From NCBI GenBank assembly GCA_965203265.1, contig CBDBBV010000002.1, forward strand, positions 62,001-126,000: a stretch of 64,000 bases of DNA, read 5' to 3'. The translations under genes and the position numbers were made by a program. How positions within the stretch are numbered: position 1 is the stretch's first letter; each line of letters begins with the position of its first letter. This DNA comes from JAHRAW01 sp965203265. Lineage in GTDB: Bacteria > Pseudomonadota > Gammaproteobacteria > Arenicellales > Poriferihabitantaceae. Below, piece after piece: positions 1 to 8,067 of this stretch. The notes under the pieces were generated by a model. The model made no database searches. It was not told the DNA's origin and saw only the letters and a program-made list of their open reading frames with translations.

Positions 1-1119
1 ATGACGGATTTTTAATATCCGTAATTCTTTTTCATGCTGGTACTCATTAGCCTTGAAAAGAAATCGAATTTCATCCAGTATCTCTCTGGCCAAGAGGTGA
101 TCAGGGTTTTTGTTATCCCATTTATCCCATCTAATTTTACCTAGTATTTCTGGCAATTTGTCTAATTCGACTGATAGAGCTTCAGACTTCATATCGTCCT
201 CGTAAGCCATTTCATAGATATATGCTTTCTGTGCTGGGGCGGATGGAGCACTGGAATTTTCACTTTTTTCTGGAAGCATGGTATCTAATTCATGTGGCCA
301 ACGTGTTGAAAATTGACTTATATCAAAGTGCAAGCAAGCGCCGTCACTCCCTTGCGATGTATGCTTACCATAGTCACCCCAGTGATCAACTCCTACGGAA
401 CTAAAACTGCCTACGAAAGCTGGAGAACGTGTACTCTCAGACAAAAAAACTTTGGTTTCTCCGTCTTTGTTCAAGAGTTCGGATTTTTCTAACCGTGCTA
501 ACAATGTTGTTCCTTCCGTTGGATCATTCATATACACGACATTATAAAAACGAAAAGATTCTTTCTGAATTAATGATCTTAATGAATTCAAATTAGTATA
601 GTGAGAGACTATTGGTGAGTTTTTCGATCTATCATAAAAACGTGATCTCTTAATATTGACGGTAATTTCGTAAAGTTTGACTAAGTGTGGGAGCATTTTA
701 GTTGAATATATTTTTGATGCAATATAGCAAAGAGAATCTTCTACTTTTAGTCTTGGATTAGCAGAATTGGCTTTGCGATAACATTCTAGTGATTTCCCAT
801 GTTCCCCATTTAGATAATAGATATATCCAAGCATTCTATGTGCATCATAACTATAAGGTATTAGAATTTTTATTTTTCGAATGTCATTTATCGCAAGATT
901 GTAGTTATACTCCATTACGTGCGCAATTCCCCTAAAATAGTAAATATCTGCCTTTATGCTGGATGTGATTGATAAATCGTTTTCTGCTAGTAGCGAAGCA
1001 CGATCGCATACTTTAATGACTTGATCCCATTCATTATCTTTGTGGAATCTTTGCGCTTCCTCAAGAAGTTCTCTTACTTTTTGCAAATTTTCAGATTCTT
1101 CCACCATAACCCTACCCAT
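1..1119 (-). CDS. TPR-DUF2971 protein, copy B, partial (C-terminus off the left edge)
   Basis: An uninterrupted frame of 373 codons runs from ATG at 1119 to base 1 without a stop, so the gene continues outside the window. The start MGRVMVEE matches the start of the neighbouring copy at 3364 and overlaps the end of the methyltransferase remnant by 8 bp, exactly as in the intact pair. The first ~130 residues look like TPR helices. From ~residue 170 it carries the DUF2971 hallmarks: HYTNL (173-177), FRFYN, YMNDPTEG (196-203), and later LDEIRFLFK and KELRILKI. It is clearly paralogous to the 539-residue copy A but diverged, and about 80 residues shorter in the TPR part. Function is unknown. Pairing with a Mod methyltransferase suggests a role in DNA-modification-linked defence, which is inference. 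Confidence 0.8.
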   Translation of the reverse strand, partial: MGRVMVEESENLQKVRELLEEAQRFHKDNEWDQVIKVCDRASLLAENDLSITSSIKADIYYFRGIAHVMEYNYNLAINDIRKIKILIPYSYDAHRMLGYIYYLNGEHGKSLECYRKANSANPRLKVEDSLCYIASKIYSTKMLPHLVKLYEITVNIKRSRFYDRSKNSPIVSHYTNLNSLRSLIQKESFRFYNVVYMNDPTEGTTLLARLEKSELLNKDGETKVFLSESTRSPAFVGSFSSVGVDHWGDYGKHTSQGSDGACLHFDISQFSTRWPHELDTMLPEKSENSSAPSAPAQKAYIYEMAYEDDMKSEALSVELDKLPEILGKIRWDKWDNKNPDHLLAREILDEIRFLFKANEYQHEKELRILKIRH

Positions 1120-1187
1120 TCACACAATAAGGCAACTGACAAAACACAACCCCCATCCCCGACAACTTTTTCTGCCCCATGAATTTA
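1101..1187. repeat. Direct repeat, copy 1 (mod 3' end / DUF2971 start)
   Basis: About 87 bp spanning the mod stop and the DUF2971 start, nearly identical to 3346-3432, with only a few differences seen by eye. It marks the downstream junction of a duplicated mod-DUF2971 cassette. Confidence 0.85.
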
Positions 1188-1405
1188 TGCACAGCGAAAA
1201 CAACCGCCGTCTTCCCCTTCCTCCCCGCCTGTTTGGCGATGCGTTCGGCGCGGTCGCCATCCACCGGTTTCTTGTCATCAATCCACGCCTTCATCCGTGC
1301 ACCGTTCGCGTCCACCCGCAAAGTCCGCGAGGGGGCAGTCAGATGGTGCACAGCAACAATCTGCTTCCCCTTGGGTTTCAATGTCGGCATCGGCTTCTGC
1401 TTCAT
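1112..1405 (-). pseudogene. Internally deleted remnant of a Type III Mod methyltransferase
   Basis: A 97-codon ORF stitched in frame from three pieces of the 576-residue methyltransferase at 3357-5087. These are its extreme N-terminus (MPTL-KGKQIV-HHLT-PSR-L-VDA), a short piece matching residues ~90-105 (N..-MK/QAW-DKKPVDG), and the last ~45 residues (DGDRAERI-KQ through LPYCVNG). The catalytic DPPY and FAGSGT motifs are both gone, so it cannot be an active methyltransferase. The piece boundaries fall at short similar sequences (PVDG-D against AVDGD), as expected for slippage deletions. It still overlaps the next gene by 8 bp, so it could persist mainly to couple translation. The likely start is MPTL at codon 6. 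Confidence 0.8.
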
Positions 1406-1744
1406 TCAGTCTGTTACAACCACACCACGCTTCCCCGGAAAACCCCAACGCTCCACAAGCACACACGCCGCAGTTCCCGCCAAGCGGCCTTTATACTGCA
1501 CTAATCGAGTGCGGCGCAAGGGCAGGGGGATGATCGGGCATTCGAGGCGGGCGCGGGTGGGCTGATTTGCCCCGGCTTGGATGGCGTTAAGTGGGGCATT
1601 TTGTTTTTTCAGGGTGTTCCATGTAGCGATTGGCCGTTTTCTCGCCGTTCATCTGGGTTTGTTTGGGTGTAGCCAGCTAGCGGTTGGGTTGTTCCAGGGT
1701 GGTTTGTTGATAGTCTTTGAGTTGCATTGTGTGCGTCTCGGTTG
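1406..1744. other. Degenerate spacer between two mod-DUF2971 cassettes
   Basis: No intact gene. Bases ~1406-1510 resemble ~5088-5200, the region directly upstream of the intact mod. Read on the minus strand, a frame open from about 1654 ends at ~1407 in a block resembling VQYKGRLAG and VERWGFPGKRG, followed by a stop. The equivalent place before the intact mod reads VQYNPA and ACWGFRV, so both are decayed copies of the same upstream sequence. The rest is T/G-rich on the plus strand. Confidence 0.5.
1677..1727 (-). pseudogene. Possible remnant of a Type III restriction (res) gene start
   Basis: Just after the stop of DUF2971 copy A an ATG at 1727 opens a 16-codon frame starting MQLKDYQQTTLE and stopping at TAG 1677-1679. 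From memory, many Type III Res/DEAD-box subunits begin with a similar M-LKDYQ-LE sequence, and res normally lies downstream of mod. The match is very short, so this is only a suggestion that a res gene once followed. Confidence 0.25.
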
Positions 1745-3364
1745 TTAGGAGTAGTCGCTGGTGTATGGAATTTTTGATTGTTTGACTTTCAAGTCGCTGT
1801 TCTCCGTTTTTATCCACTCCTTCCAGCCTGCAAATGCCTTGACCTGAGGGCCTAGTATCACTTTCTTTAATTGCAGTTGATCTGATACTTCCATATAAAA
1901 ACGTGGTGGAAATCTATCAATATCCACTTTGACATCTTCTGGTAGTTCATCGTTAAAATTTTGAATCTTCACTATCCGTAATTCTTCTTCTTCCCGATAA
2001 TGATCTTCCTTGAACAAAAATCTGATTTCATCCAGCATGCTTCTGGCTAATTTCTTCTCATCCAGTTCTCCATTTCTAATAATGTTGTCTAGTTTTTCCG
2101 TCAATATCATCAGTATATCCTTCAACTTTCCTCGTTTGAAATTCTCAATCCCGCTCTTGTAAACGATTTCGTATATGCAATCTCCTTGTAATTTTTGAAA
2201 TTCAATGTTGCTTTGTTGGTGTCCTTTTAAAGAAGTTTCATCCAATTTCATTGCATCTAATTCCATTGGAGGGTCCCCCGAAAAATTGCGTATGCTAAAG
2301 CAAAGGCACGCGCCGTTCGCTTCCTGTCCCTCATGTCTTCCGTGAGTGCGCCAGAGAAAAAGTTTTTCATCGTCAAGTGGATTGCCTGGTTTTATCTGTA
2401 CAAAGCTGCCCACATAAGCTGGGGAACGTGCGCCTTTAGACAAAAAATCTTTTGTTTCCCCATTATTGCCTGATAACCCGTTTTCTATGAACCAGTCCAG
2501 CAGTGTTTTCCCTTCCTCTGGGTCGTTCATATAAGCCGCATTATAAAGACGGAATGGTTCCCTCGGGTTTTTCGGCACCAATTTTTTTACCGAAGATAAA
2601 TTAGTATAGTGTGCTATGAATTTCGATTTTTTTGACGATTTACGAATAAGTTCTTTCTTGATATCTAGAACTGACGAGGCAAGTGAATACAAATCTGAGA
2701 ACATATCTGCCGAATCAAGTTTAGATGCTATATAACAACCTATATCTCTTGATTTTAATTCTTGATCAATATCATTAGCGTTACGGTAATGCGTTAGTGC
2801 TTCTTTATCATTTTCACCTTTTATCAATAAAAGTAATCCAAAATCGCAAAGTATTTCTGTGTTTTCGGGTTCTAGTTTTAGCGCTTCTTTAAGATTTTCT
2901 CTTGCAGGATTGTGAAATTTGTCTGTGCGATCAGAGTCCCTTTTATTATTATATACCAATACGATTCTAAGGTATGCCAATCCTAGTCTATGATAGATTT
3001 TCTTATCACCAGCAGAAAGGTTCTTGAATTTAGTGAAATTTTCTTCTGCGCATTCATCCTTTCCATTACAGGCATGTTCGATTCCTAGGAAGAGATATAA
3101 ATCGGCACGTTCGGGCTGAAGCTCTATCGCATCTTTTAGATTTTTTGCTGCAGTCTCATGATCTCCCTTATAGGCGTATGCGAATCCTCGAAGTTCGTGA
3201 AATAGTACCTTTATTTCTGGCCGTACTGATGGGTTTTCCTTCGCTTTTTGCAAATAATGGGTGCATTTCTTAATGAGTTTGCCACATTTTTTTTCACGGT
3301 AAAGGTTAAGAAGATATTGTATCTCTTCCGAATTTTTGTAATTTTCCACCATAACCCTACCCAT
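1745..3364 (-). CDS. TPR-DUF2971 protein, copy A
   Basis: 539 residues. The N-terminal half holds TPR-like helical pairs, clearest at residues ~55-95 (GFAYAYKGD..A..NLKDAIEL-P) and ~155-200. The C-terminal half is a DUF2971 domain with HYTNL (252-256), FRLYNAAYMNDPEEG (271-285), ARSPAYVGSF, GACLCFSI and EEELRIVKI near the end. The start ATG overlaps the mod stop by 8 bp, so the two genes are translationally coupled. DUF2971 has no established biochemical role that I know of. The TPR part suggests protein binding, and the coupling to Mod suggests it is the partner or effector where a Res subunit would be expected. No signal peptide or membrane segment is seen, so it is probably cytoplasmic. 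Confidence 0.85.
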   Translation of the reverse strand: MGRVMVENYKNSEEIQYLLNLYREKKCGKLIKKCTHYLQKAKENPSVRPEIKVLFHELRGFAYAYKGDHETAAKNLKDAIELQPERADLYLFLGIEHACNGKDECAEENFTKFKNLSAGDKKIYHRLGLAYLRIVLVYNNKRDSDRTDKFHNPARENLKEALKLEPENTEILCDFGLLLLIKGENDKEALTHYRNANDIDQELKSRDIGCYIASKLDSADMFSDLYSLASSVLDIKKELIRKSSKKSKFIAHYTNLSSVKKLVPKNPREPFRLYNAAYMNDPEEGKTLLDWFIENGLSGNNGETKDFLSKGARSPAYVGSFVQIKPGNPLDDEKLFLWRTHGRHEGQEANGACLCFSIRNFSGDPPMELDAMKLDETSLKGHQQSNIEFQKLQGDCIYEIVYKSGIENFKRGKLKDILMILTEKLDNIIRNGELDEKKLARSMLDEIRFLFKEDHYREEEELRIVKIQNFNDELPEDVKVDIDRFPPRFYMEVSDQLQLKKVILGPQVKAFAGWKEWIKTENSDLKVKQSKIPYTSDYS

Positions 3365-3432
3365 TCACACAATAAGGCAACTGACTAAACACAACCCCCA
3401 TCCCCGACAACTCTTTCTGCCCCATGAATTTA
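3346..3432. repeat. Direct repeat, copy 2 (mod 3' end / DUF2971 start)
   Basis: Near-identical partner of 1101-1187. It spans the last codons of the intact mod and the first codons of DUF2971 copy A. Confidence 0.85.
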
Positions 3433-5087
3433 TGCGTAGCGAAAACAACCGCCGTTTTCTTCTTACTCCGTGCCTGCTTGGAGATGCGTTCGGCGCGGTC
3501 GCCGTCCACGGCGGATTTGTTGCTGCGCAGGAATTCGAGGGTCGGTTCATAGACCAGATAATACAGGCGATCTTCGGTTTCGTGGAAGAACCCGTCCTGA
3601 CTCTTTGTCTTGCGGATTTTGTTCGGCGATTGGCCGGTTGCCGTGTAGATGAGATGGTGGGCGAGGGTGTCCCAGTCCGGTAGGTTTTCGCCGCTCAGCA
3701 TTTTCTCGATGCTGATTTCCTTGCCCAAACCGCAATAGGCGAAACTGCCGCCCAACCCGTTTTGCAATTTTTCGTCTCTGGCTTTCGGCACGCCCCGAAT
3801 TACTCGGCGGACGCGCTCGGCGGTGATTTTGTCGGCGTATTTTTCGCACTCCACGAGGATGAATTTGCGGTTGCCGCCGTCTTCCTTGTTCAAGGCGAGT
3901 ACGGCGTGCGCGGTTGTGCCGGAGCCGGCGAAGGAGTCGAGAATGATGCTTTCCTTGTCGGTAACTGCTTCAAAGATGCGTTGCAGAATTCGTTCGTCCT
4001 TCGGGTAATCGAATGCAAATTCACCAAGAATGCTTTTCAACCTTTTATGAGCAGATCGGCGATCTTGATAAATAACGCTATTCAAAACTTGTGAATCCGT
4101 TTTGTGAAGATAGCGCTTCAAATTTGGAACGCTACTTTCATCTTTTCCAAAATAAACACGCCCATCTTGTATGGCGGCAAGCATTTTCTCCTCCGTGGAG
4201 AATACCCATCCTCTGGCTGGCTTTTTAACAGCTTTTTTCGTGTCAGGATGCAACACCTGATATGTTGGCCCTCCGCCACCCGGCCACGATATATCACCCG
4301 GAAAAAATATTCCCTTCTCATCGACCATATCGTAATGTCTATGTTGCCAAGCAGGATCGTTCTTGTTCAGAGACGAAAACCACTTTTGAAGTTTTTCGGA
4401 TATTGATTTGTAATCAGTTCCGCATTCAGTTTCCAGTTTCTTTACCTTTTCGTATATTTTGTCTAACCCTCTTTTCAATACGCGCCATCTTTTCTTGTTC
4501 ACTTTAAGATCATCAAAATTCTTGGCATACACAAGAATGTAATCTTGCGCAATGGAAATAAATCTTGAATCATTTTTTCCAGTTCCTTCCCACACAAAAG
4601 CGCCAACAAAATTATCCTCCCCAAAAATCTCATCCATAACCATCCGCAACCGATGCTGCTCATTATCATCAATCGAAACGAAAATCACCCCATCCTCGGC
4701 CAGCAACTCTCGCAACAACTGCAACCTCGGCCAAATCATACACAGCCATTTATCATGCCGCTCCAAATCCTCGCCATCCACCGGATTCTTATCCTTGAGC
4801 CACACCTGCATCTGATCACTGTTCACATTGTCGTTGTACACCCAACCCTCGTTGCCGGTGTTGTAGGGCGGATCGATATAAATGCAATTCACCCGCCCAC
4901 CATAACGCGGCAACAACGCCTTGAGCGCATGCAGATTGTCGCCATGAATGATCAAATTCCCATCATCAGACGGCTTCGCACCCTTCGGCGGTAGCGACTT
5001 CTTCGCATCCACCTTCAATGCCCGCGAAGGCACAGTCAAATGGTGCGCATAAACAATCTGCTTCCCCTTGAATTCCAGCGTCGGCAT
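3357..5087 (-). CDS. Type III-type site-specific DNA methyltransferase (Mod), N6-adenine
   Basis: 576 residues. It has the beta-class amino-methyltransferase layout: catalytic DPPYNTG at residues 72-78 ahead of the AdoMet-binding FAGSGTT at 386-392, with a ~300-residue target-recognition region between. Also seen are LIIHGDNLHAL (45-55) and DGVIFVSIDDNEQ (132-144), typical of Mod subunits. DPPY in this family usually means adenine-N6 methylation. It would modify host DNA at a short asymmetric site. No intact res gene is present; the next gene, overlapping by 8 bp, is a TPR-DUF2971 protein. It is therefore either an orphan Mod or part of a non-classical modification system. An internally deleted copy lies at 1112-1405. 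Confidence 0.9.
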   Translation of the reverse strand: MPTLEFKGKQIVYAHHLTVPSRALKVDAKKSLPPKGAKPSDDGNLIIHGDNLHALKALLPRYGGRVNCIYIDPPYNTGNEGWVYNDNVNSDQMQVWLKDKNPVDGEDLERHDKWLCMIWPRLQLLRELLAEDGVIFVSIDDNEQHRLRMVMDEIFGEDNFVGAFVWEGTGKNDSRFISIAQDYILVYAKNFDDLKVNKKRWRVLKRGLDKIYEKVKKLETECGTDYKSISEKLQKWFSSLNKNDPAWQHRHYDMVDEKGIFFPGDISWPGGGGPTYQVLHPDTKKAVKKPARGWVFSTEEKMLAAIQDGRVYFGKDESSVPNLKRYLHKTDSQVLNSVIYQDRRSAHKRLKSILGEFAFDYPKDERILQRIFEAVTDKESIILDSFAGSGTTAHAVLALNKEDGGNRKFILVECEKYADKITAERVRRVIRGVPKARDEKLQNGLGGSFAYCGLGKEISIEKMLSGENLPDWDTLAHHLIYTATGQSPNKIRKTKSQDGFFHETEDRLYYLVYEPTLEFLRSNKSAVDGDRAERISKQARSKKKTAVVFATHKFMGQKELSGMGVVFSQLPYCVNG

Positions 5088-5111
5088 CGGCGTTCTAACC
5101 CGTTCAGTCCT

Positions 5112-5258
5112 CTACAACCACCTCAAAATCACCCGAAAACCCCAGCACGCCATGAAATGCGCCGGGATTTCTACCATGGCGGGGTTATACTGCACTGGAT
5201 GGGGGTTGTGCAAGGGTGGGAGGGGATTTTGGTGGGGGTTGGGGTATTTGGGTTGCAT
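5112..5258 (-). other. Short degenerate ORF upstream of mod
   Basis: A 48-codon frame (MQPKYPNPHQN...) rich in Pro, Asn and His that stops 25 bases before the mod start. Its start context and its VQY...WGF ending match the decayed sequence at 1406-1727, so it is probably a remnant rather than a functional gene. Confidence 0.2.
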
Positions 5259-5266
5259 TGTGATTG

Positions 5267-5944
5267 TTATTTCAGATAATCCGCACAAAACTTTTGCACG
5301 AAAAGTAGCATTTGCTTAACTTGACCGGCGTCGTACTCGTCAAATCTTCCATGCATCGCCTTGTTCCGAAGATCCGCCCAAGATGTGATTTGTTTTTGTA
5401 CCAAAGCGTTGTAAATTTCGTTTCTAGCAAGTTCTATATTTAGCGGATTAATTGTAAATGGCTTCCCATTTGAATGCTGATCATCTATCCCTTTTGCGGA
5501 AGCAATTTTTCGCAGGGAGTTTTCTAATACGGCTCCGAGCAATATTGCCGCCGCATCTTTATTGTCGTCAAGAATTTGCTCAGCCATTTCAAGGAAGTCG
5601 GCAAAGATTTCCGCTCGAATTTTGTTGCGAAAATTGATGAGCATGCCGGATTCGATGTTGCTCTTTACTGCTTTAAAAATTCCAATCATACCTGCAAAAT
5701 GTTCGTGGCGATAACGATCAATGTTATCGAAATTAGGAATATCTATAACAGATTTAAACTGCCCAAAGAGAAAGCTGTTTAGACCATACAAAACCTCAAT
5801 CAATTGCCCACCACGTGCAACAATAGAACGAATTTCCTGAATTTTCTCCTGCCCGAGGTAATCACTGGCAACGGAAGCATCCGCTATAAGTTCTTCACCT
5901 ATAGCAATAATCTCTTCGAGTTCTTTTGTTATCTGTTCATTCAT
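5267..5944 (-). CDS. HEPN-like protein at the end of the DUF262/ATPase operon
   Basis: 225 residues, mostly predicted helix. The C-terminal part has A-ILLGAVLENSLRKIA (132-149), followed by WADLRNKAMHG. This gives R193-x4-H198, the R-x4-6-H motif that defines HEPN RNase domains, then a long final helix (QMLLFVQKF). By family knowledge such domains are metal-independent RNases or nucleotide-binding helpers found in toxins and antiphage systems. The gene starts 9 bp after the preceding gene and is last in a four-gene overlapping operon, so it probably acts with those products. The domain assignment is by motif only; it could equally be a non-catalytic DUF4145-like protein. Confidence 0.6.
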   Translation of the reverse strand: MNEQITKELEEIIAIGEELIADASVASDYLGQEKIQEIRSIVARGGQLIEVLYGLNSFLFGQFKSVIDIPNFDNIDRYRHEHFAGMIGIFKAVKSNIESGMLINFRNKIRAEIFADFLEMAEQILDDNKDAAAILLGAVLENSLRKIASAKGIDDQHSNGKPFTINPLNIELARNEIYNALVQKQITSWADLRNKAMHGRFDEYDAGQVKQMLLFVQKFCADYLK

Positions 5945-5953
5945 AACTTATCC

Positions 5954-6934
5954 TCACTTGGTGATTTTCGGGCCGGCGTACACGATGTAAACCGGTTCTC
6001 CTGATTGAACCGGCCACGAGAAGTGTAAACGAAGATTGTGGCGCCGAATTTTTCCGTGCCATGTGCAAAAAAGGCGCTTTTCGGGATCGTCGGGGTGGGG
6101 GAAAGTCAATTTGTCTTTGAAATTATGCTGTTCCGTATCCGACGAGTCCGAAAACAACGAAGTGTCGCCGTGGAAATATTGTTGGTACATCTCATCTGCT
6201 TCGGCGGGGCGCCCTCCACTTTTGTCATGTAAACGCGCGTATTTGTCTAGGATACCAAGCAATTCAATGAAACGATTCGCTGTACTTTTTTCAAACGGCA
6301 CCTTGTGATCATCAAGCGGAGTAAAACAATTCTCAGCGAATGTCAGCCTCTCGAATTGGCTTGTCGCGCGGATGCGCAGCTTGCTCCATGACTTGATCGG
6401 CGTTACTTTTTGGAGTCTTGTTGCCAGAGTGCTTGCGTCCCACCAATTTTCTACGGCTACTTGCTGGTCGTCCAATTCCGCGTCTTCTCGCCGCCAGATC
6501 ACATCCACTGGTGAGTAATTCCAATCTGACGGTTTGATGCTGACTAGTCCACATTCTTGCGAATTCATGCAACGATACGCGGCTTCACCGACTGCAGTAC
6601 CCGTAACAAATTCATTATTACGGCACTCTAGCCAATCGTTATTCGCATCATGAAGTGGTTGGTTATCCCAGAAAGGCCCAGAACGATCCAGCCATCTCAT
6701 TACGGCGCGTTGCTTGTCCAATATGCGGATTTTTCCAATTGCTTTTCGCATTCCCATCTTTGGTATTGGGCTTCTTTCCATGAATTCACGATTACAATGC
6801 ACTTCATGACCAAATTGGCGTGCAGTGTCGCAAATTGACATCAAGCGCTCCAGCGCTTCGTGAAATAAAGAAAGATCGTTGAATTGTTTGTGAATCGATA
6901 AATCATTGGCCAATATATCCATAATCAACTCCAA
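5954..6934 (-). CDS. Unrecognised protein, third gene of the DUF262/DUF3696 operon
   Basis: 326 residues with no motif I can name. The middle is rich in charged and aromatic residues (DRSGPFWDN, WLECRNNEFVTGTAVGEAA), and the end has FCTWHGKIRRHNLRLHFSWPVQSG followed by VYIVYAGPKITK. H-G-KI-R---R-HFSW could be a nucleic-acid-binding or nuclease-like surface, but no catalytic set is evident. The start overlaps the ATPase gene by 10 bp, so expression is coupled. In the Menshen antiphage system, as I remember it, a DUF262 protein and a DUF3696 ATPase are joined by one further uncharacterised protein, and this gene occupies that place. Confidence 0.7.
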   Translation of the reverse strand: MELIMDILANDLSIHKQFNDLSLFHEALERLMSICDTARQFGHEVHCNREFMERSPIPKMGMRKAIGKIRILDKQRAVMRWLDRSGPFWDNQPLHDANNDWLECRNNEFVTGTAVGEAAYRCMNSQECGLVSIKPSDWNYSPVDVIWRREDAELDDQQVAVENWWDASTLATRLQKVTPIKSWSKLRIRATSQFERLTFAENCFTPLDDHKVPFEKSTANRFIELLGILDKYARLHDKSGGRPAEADEMYQQYFHGDTSLFSDSSDTEQHNFKDKLTFPHPDDPEKRLFCTWHGKIRRHNLRLHFSWPVQSGEPVYIVYAGPKITK

Positions 6935-8067
6935 CCGGCGAAATAGTTCATGTCCTTATCGAACTGATCGAAGAATCCATCCGGCCAATCGTCGAGTCTG
7001 CCTTCGTCGTTCAGAACGATGCTCTGCACTTGCGGGTCGCCGTCTGGGTGGTTGCTACGCGGGCGGAAGAAATACAATGCAACATCTTCGGGGGACAACA
7101 CCTTGCCTTTGACGGCACGCCGGATTCCGTTCAGTATGTGGTCGCTGTGTGTTTCGAGAATGACCTGCACGCCCGCCGCCGCGACTTCGGCTAGAAATGC
7201 ACCCATCTTCGCTTGCCCGGCGGGATGGAGATGTACTTCGGGGTTTTCGATCAGTAGCAGGTCGTCTTTGCTTGCGGATAGGGCGGCTACTATGATGGGG
7301 AGAATCTGTGTTAGCCCGAATCCGGCGTGAACGGGGCGGTGGAGTTTCGTGTCACCGGATGTGCAAAGCCCCAGTGTTGCCGTATTCGTGCGGGCTATCG
7401 GTTCAATTTGTAGCGCAAAACCCGGGAAAAACCGTGCCATCCGCGCTTTAACCTGATTCAATCGGGTGTCCACCACACCCTTTAATCTCAACCCATCCAG
7501 AACGGGGATAGTGCTACCGGAATAGAGCACACTGACCGCGTATTTTCCATCTGAGCCGACTGTGGGCGTGCGTTGCAAATCTTCAAGTACGTAGTACTCC
7601 CTCGGCCCCCGCCTCTCGGCGGTCAGATACGTGAGCCCTCGCAGACGTTGCGCAAATTCACTATCTCCGTGCGGTAGTGGCAGTAGGTAGCGCAGTTGAG
7701 TTGGATCGGTTTGTTCGGCATCATCGATGCTGACAGATACTACTTTTAGGCCCATGTCTTCCGATTCGCCTTCGAATTTCCATTGAAACCAAGTGGAATC
7801 TCTGTACTGTAGAGCAATCTCGCAGGATTTTCGGCCATAAGTTCGGTCGATTACATCGAGTGTAGAGCCGAAGCGGACGCCCTTCCCGTTGAGCATTAGT
7901 CTTGACGACCACTCATGCTCGCGCATTGTCTGATGAAGAAGAACGAGAGCCTGTAGTATCGTAGATTTCCCAGATGCATTGGTGCCGGACAACAAAGTCA
8001 GCGGGCGCAGCGGGAGTTTCAATTTTTCAAAACACTTGAAATACTGCAGATCAATTTGTGTCAGCAT
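6925..8067 (-). CDS. AAA/ABC-type ATPase with DUF3696-like C-terminus
   Basis: 380 residues. SMC/RecF-type single-chain ATPase. Walker A is GTNASGKST (28-36), preceded by the typical F-K-CFEKL-LPLRPLTLL start. The signature-like GFGLTQILPIIVA is at ~249-261, Walker B DDLLLIENPE at 268-277 followed by VHLHPAGQ, and the switch histidine in ETHSDH at ~305-310. The C-terminus (VALYFF-P, then SIVLNDEGRLDDWPDGFFDQ) is typical of DUF3696 proteins. These are OLD/RloA-like ATPases that often serve as sensors or motors in antiphage systems. It overlaps the DUF262 gene by 17 bp and the next gene by 10 bp, so the three form one translational unit. Confidence 0.88.
   Translation of the reverse strand: MLTQIDLQYFKCFEKLKLPLRPLTLLSGTNASGKSTILQALVLLHQTMREHEWSSRLMLNGKGVRFGSTLDVIDRTYGRKSCEIALQYRDSTWFQWKFEGESEDMGLKVVSVSIDDAEQTDPTQLRYLLPLPHGDSEFAQRLRGLTYLTAERRGPREYYVLEDLQRTPTVGSDGKYAVSVLYSGSTIPVLDGLRLKGVVDTRLNQVKARMARFFPGFALQIEPIARTNTATLGLCTSGDTKLHRPVHAGFGLTQILPIIVAALSASKDDLLLIENPEVHLHPAGQAKMGAFLAEVAAAGVQVILETHSDHILNGIRRAVKGKVLSPEDVALYFFRPRSNHPDGDPQVQSIVLNDEGRLDDWPDGFFDQFDKDMNYFAGWS

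Noticed and set aside
1112..1405. Mod remnant as a new small functional protein
   Set aside because: All parts align piecewise with the neighbouring Mod; a coupling role is possible, but no independent domain remains.
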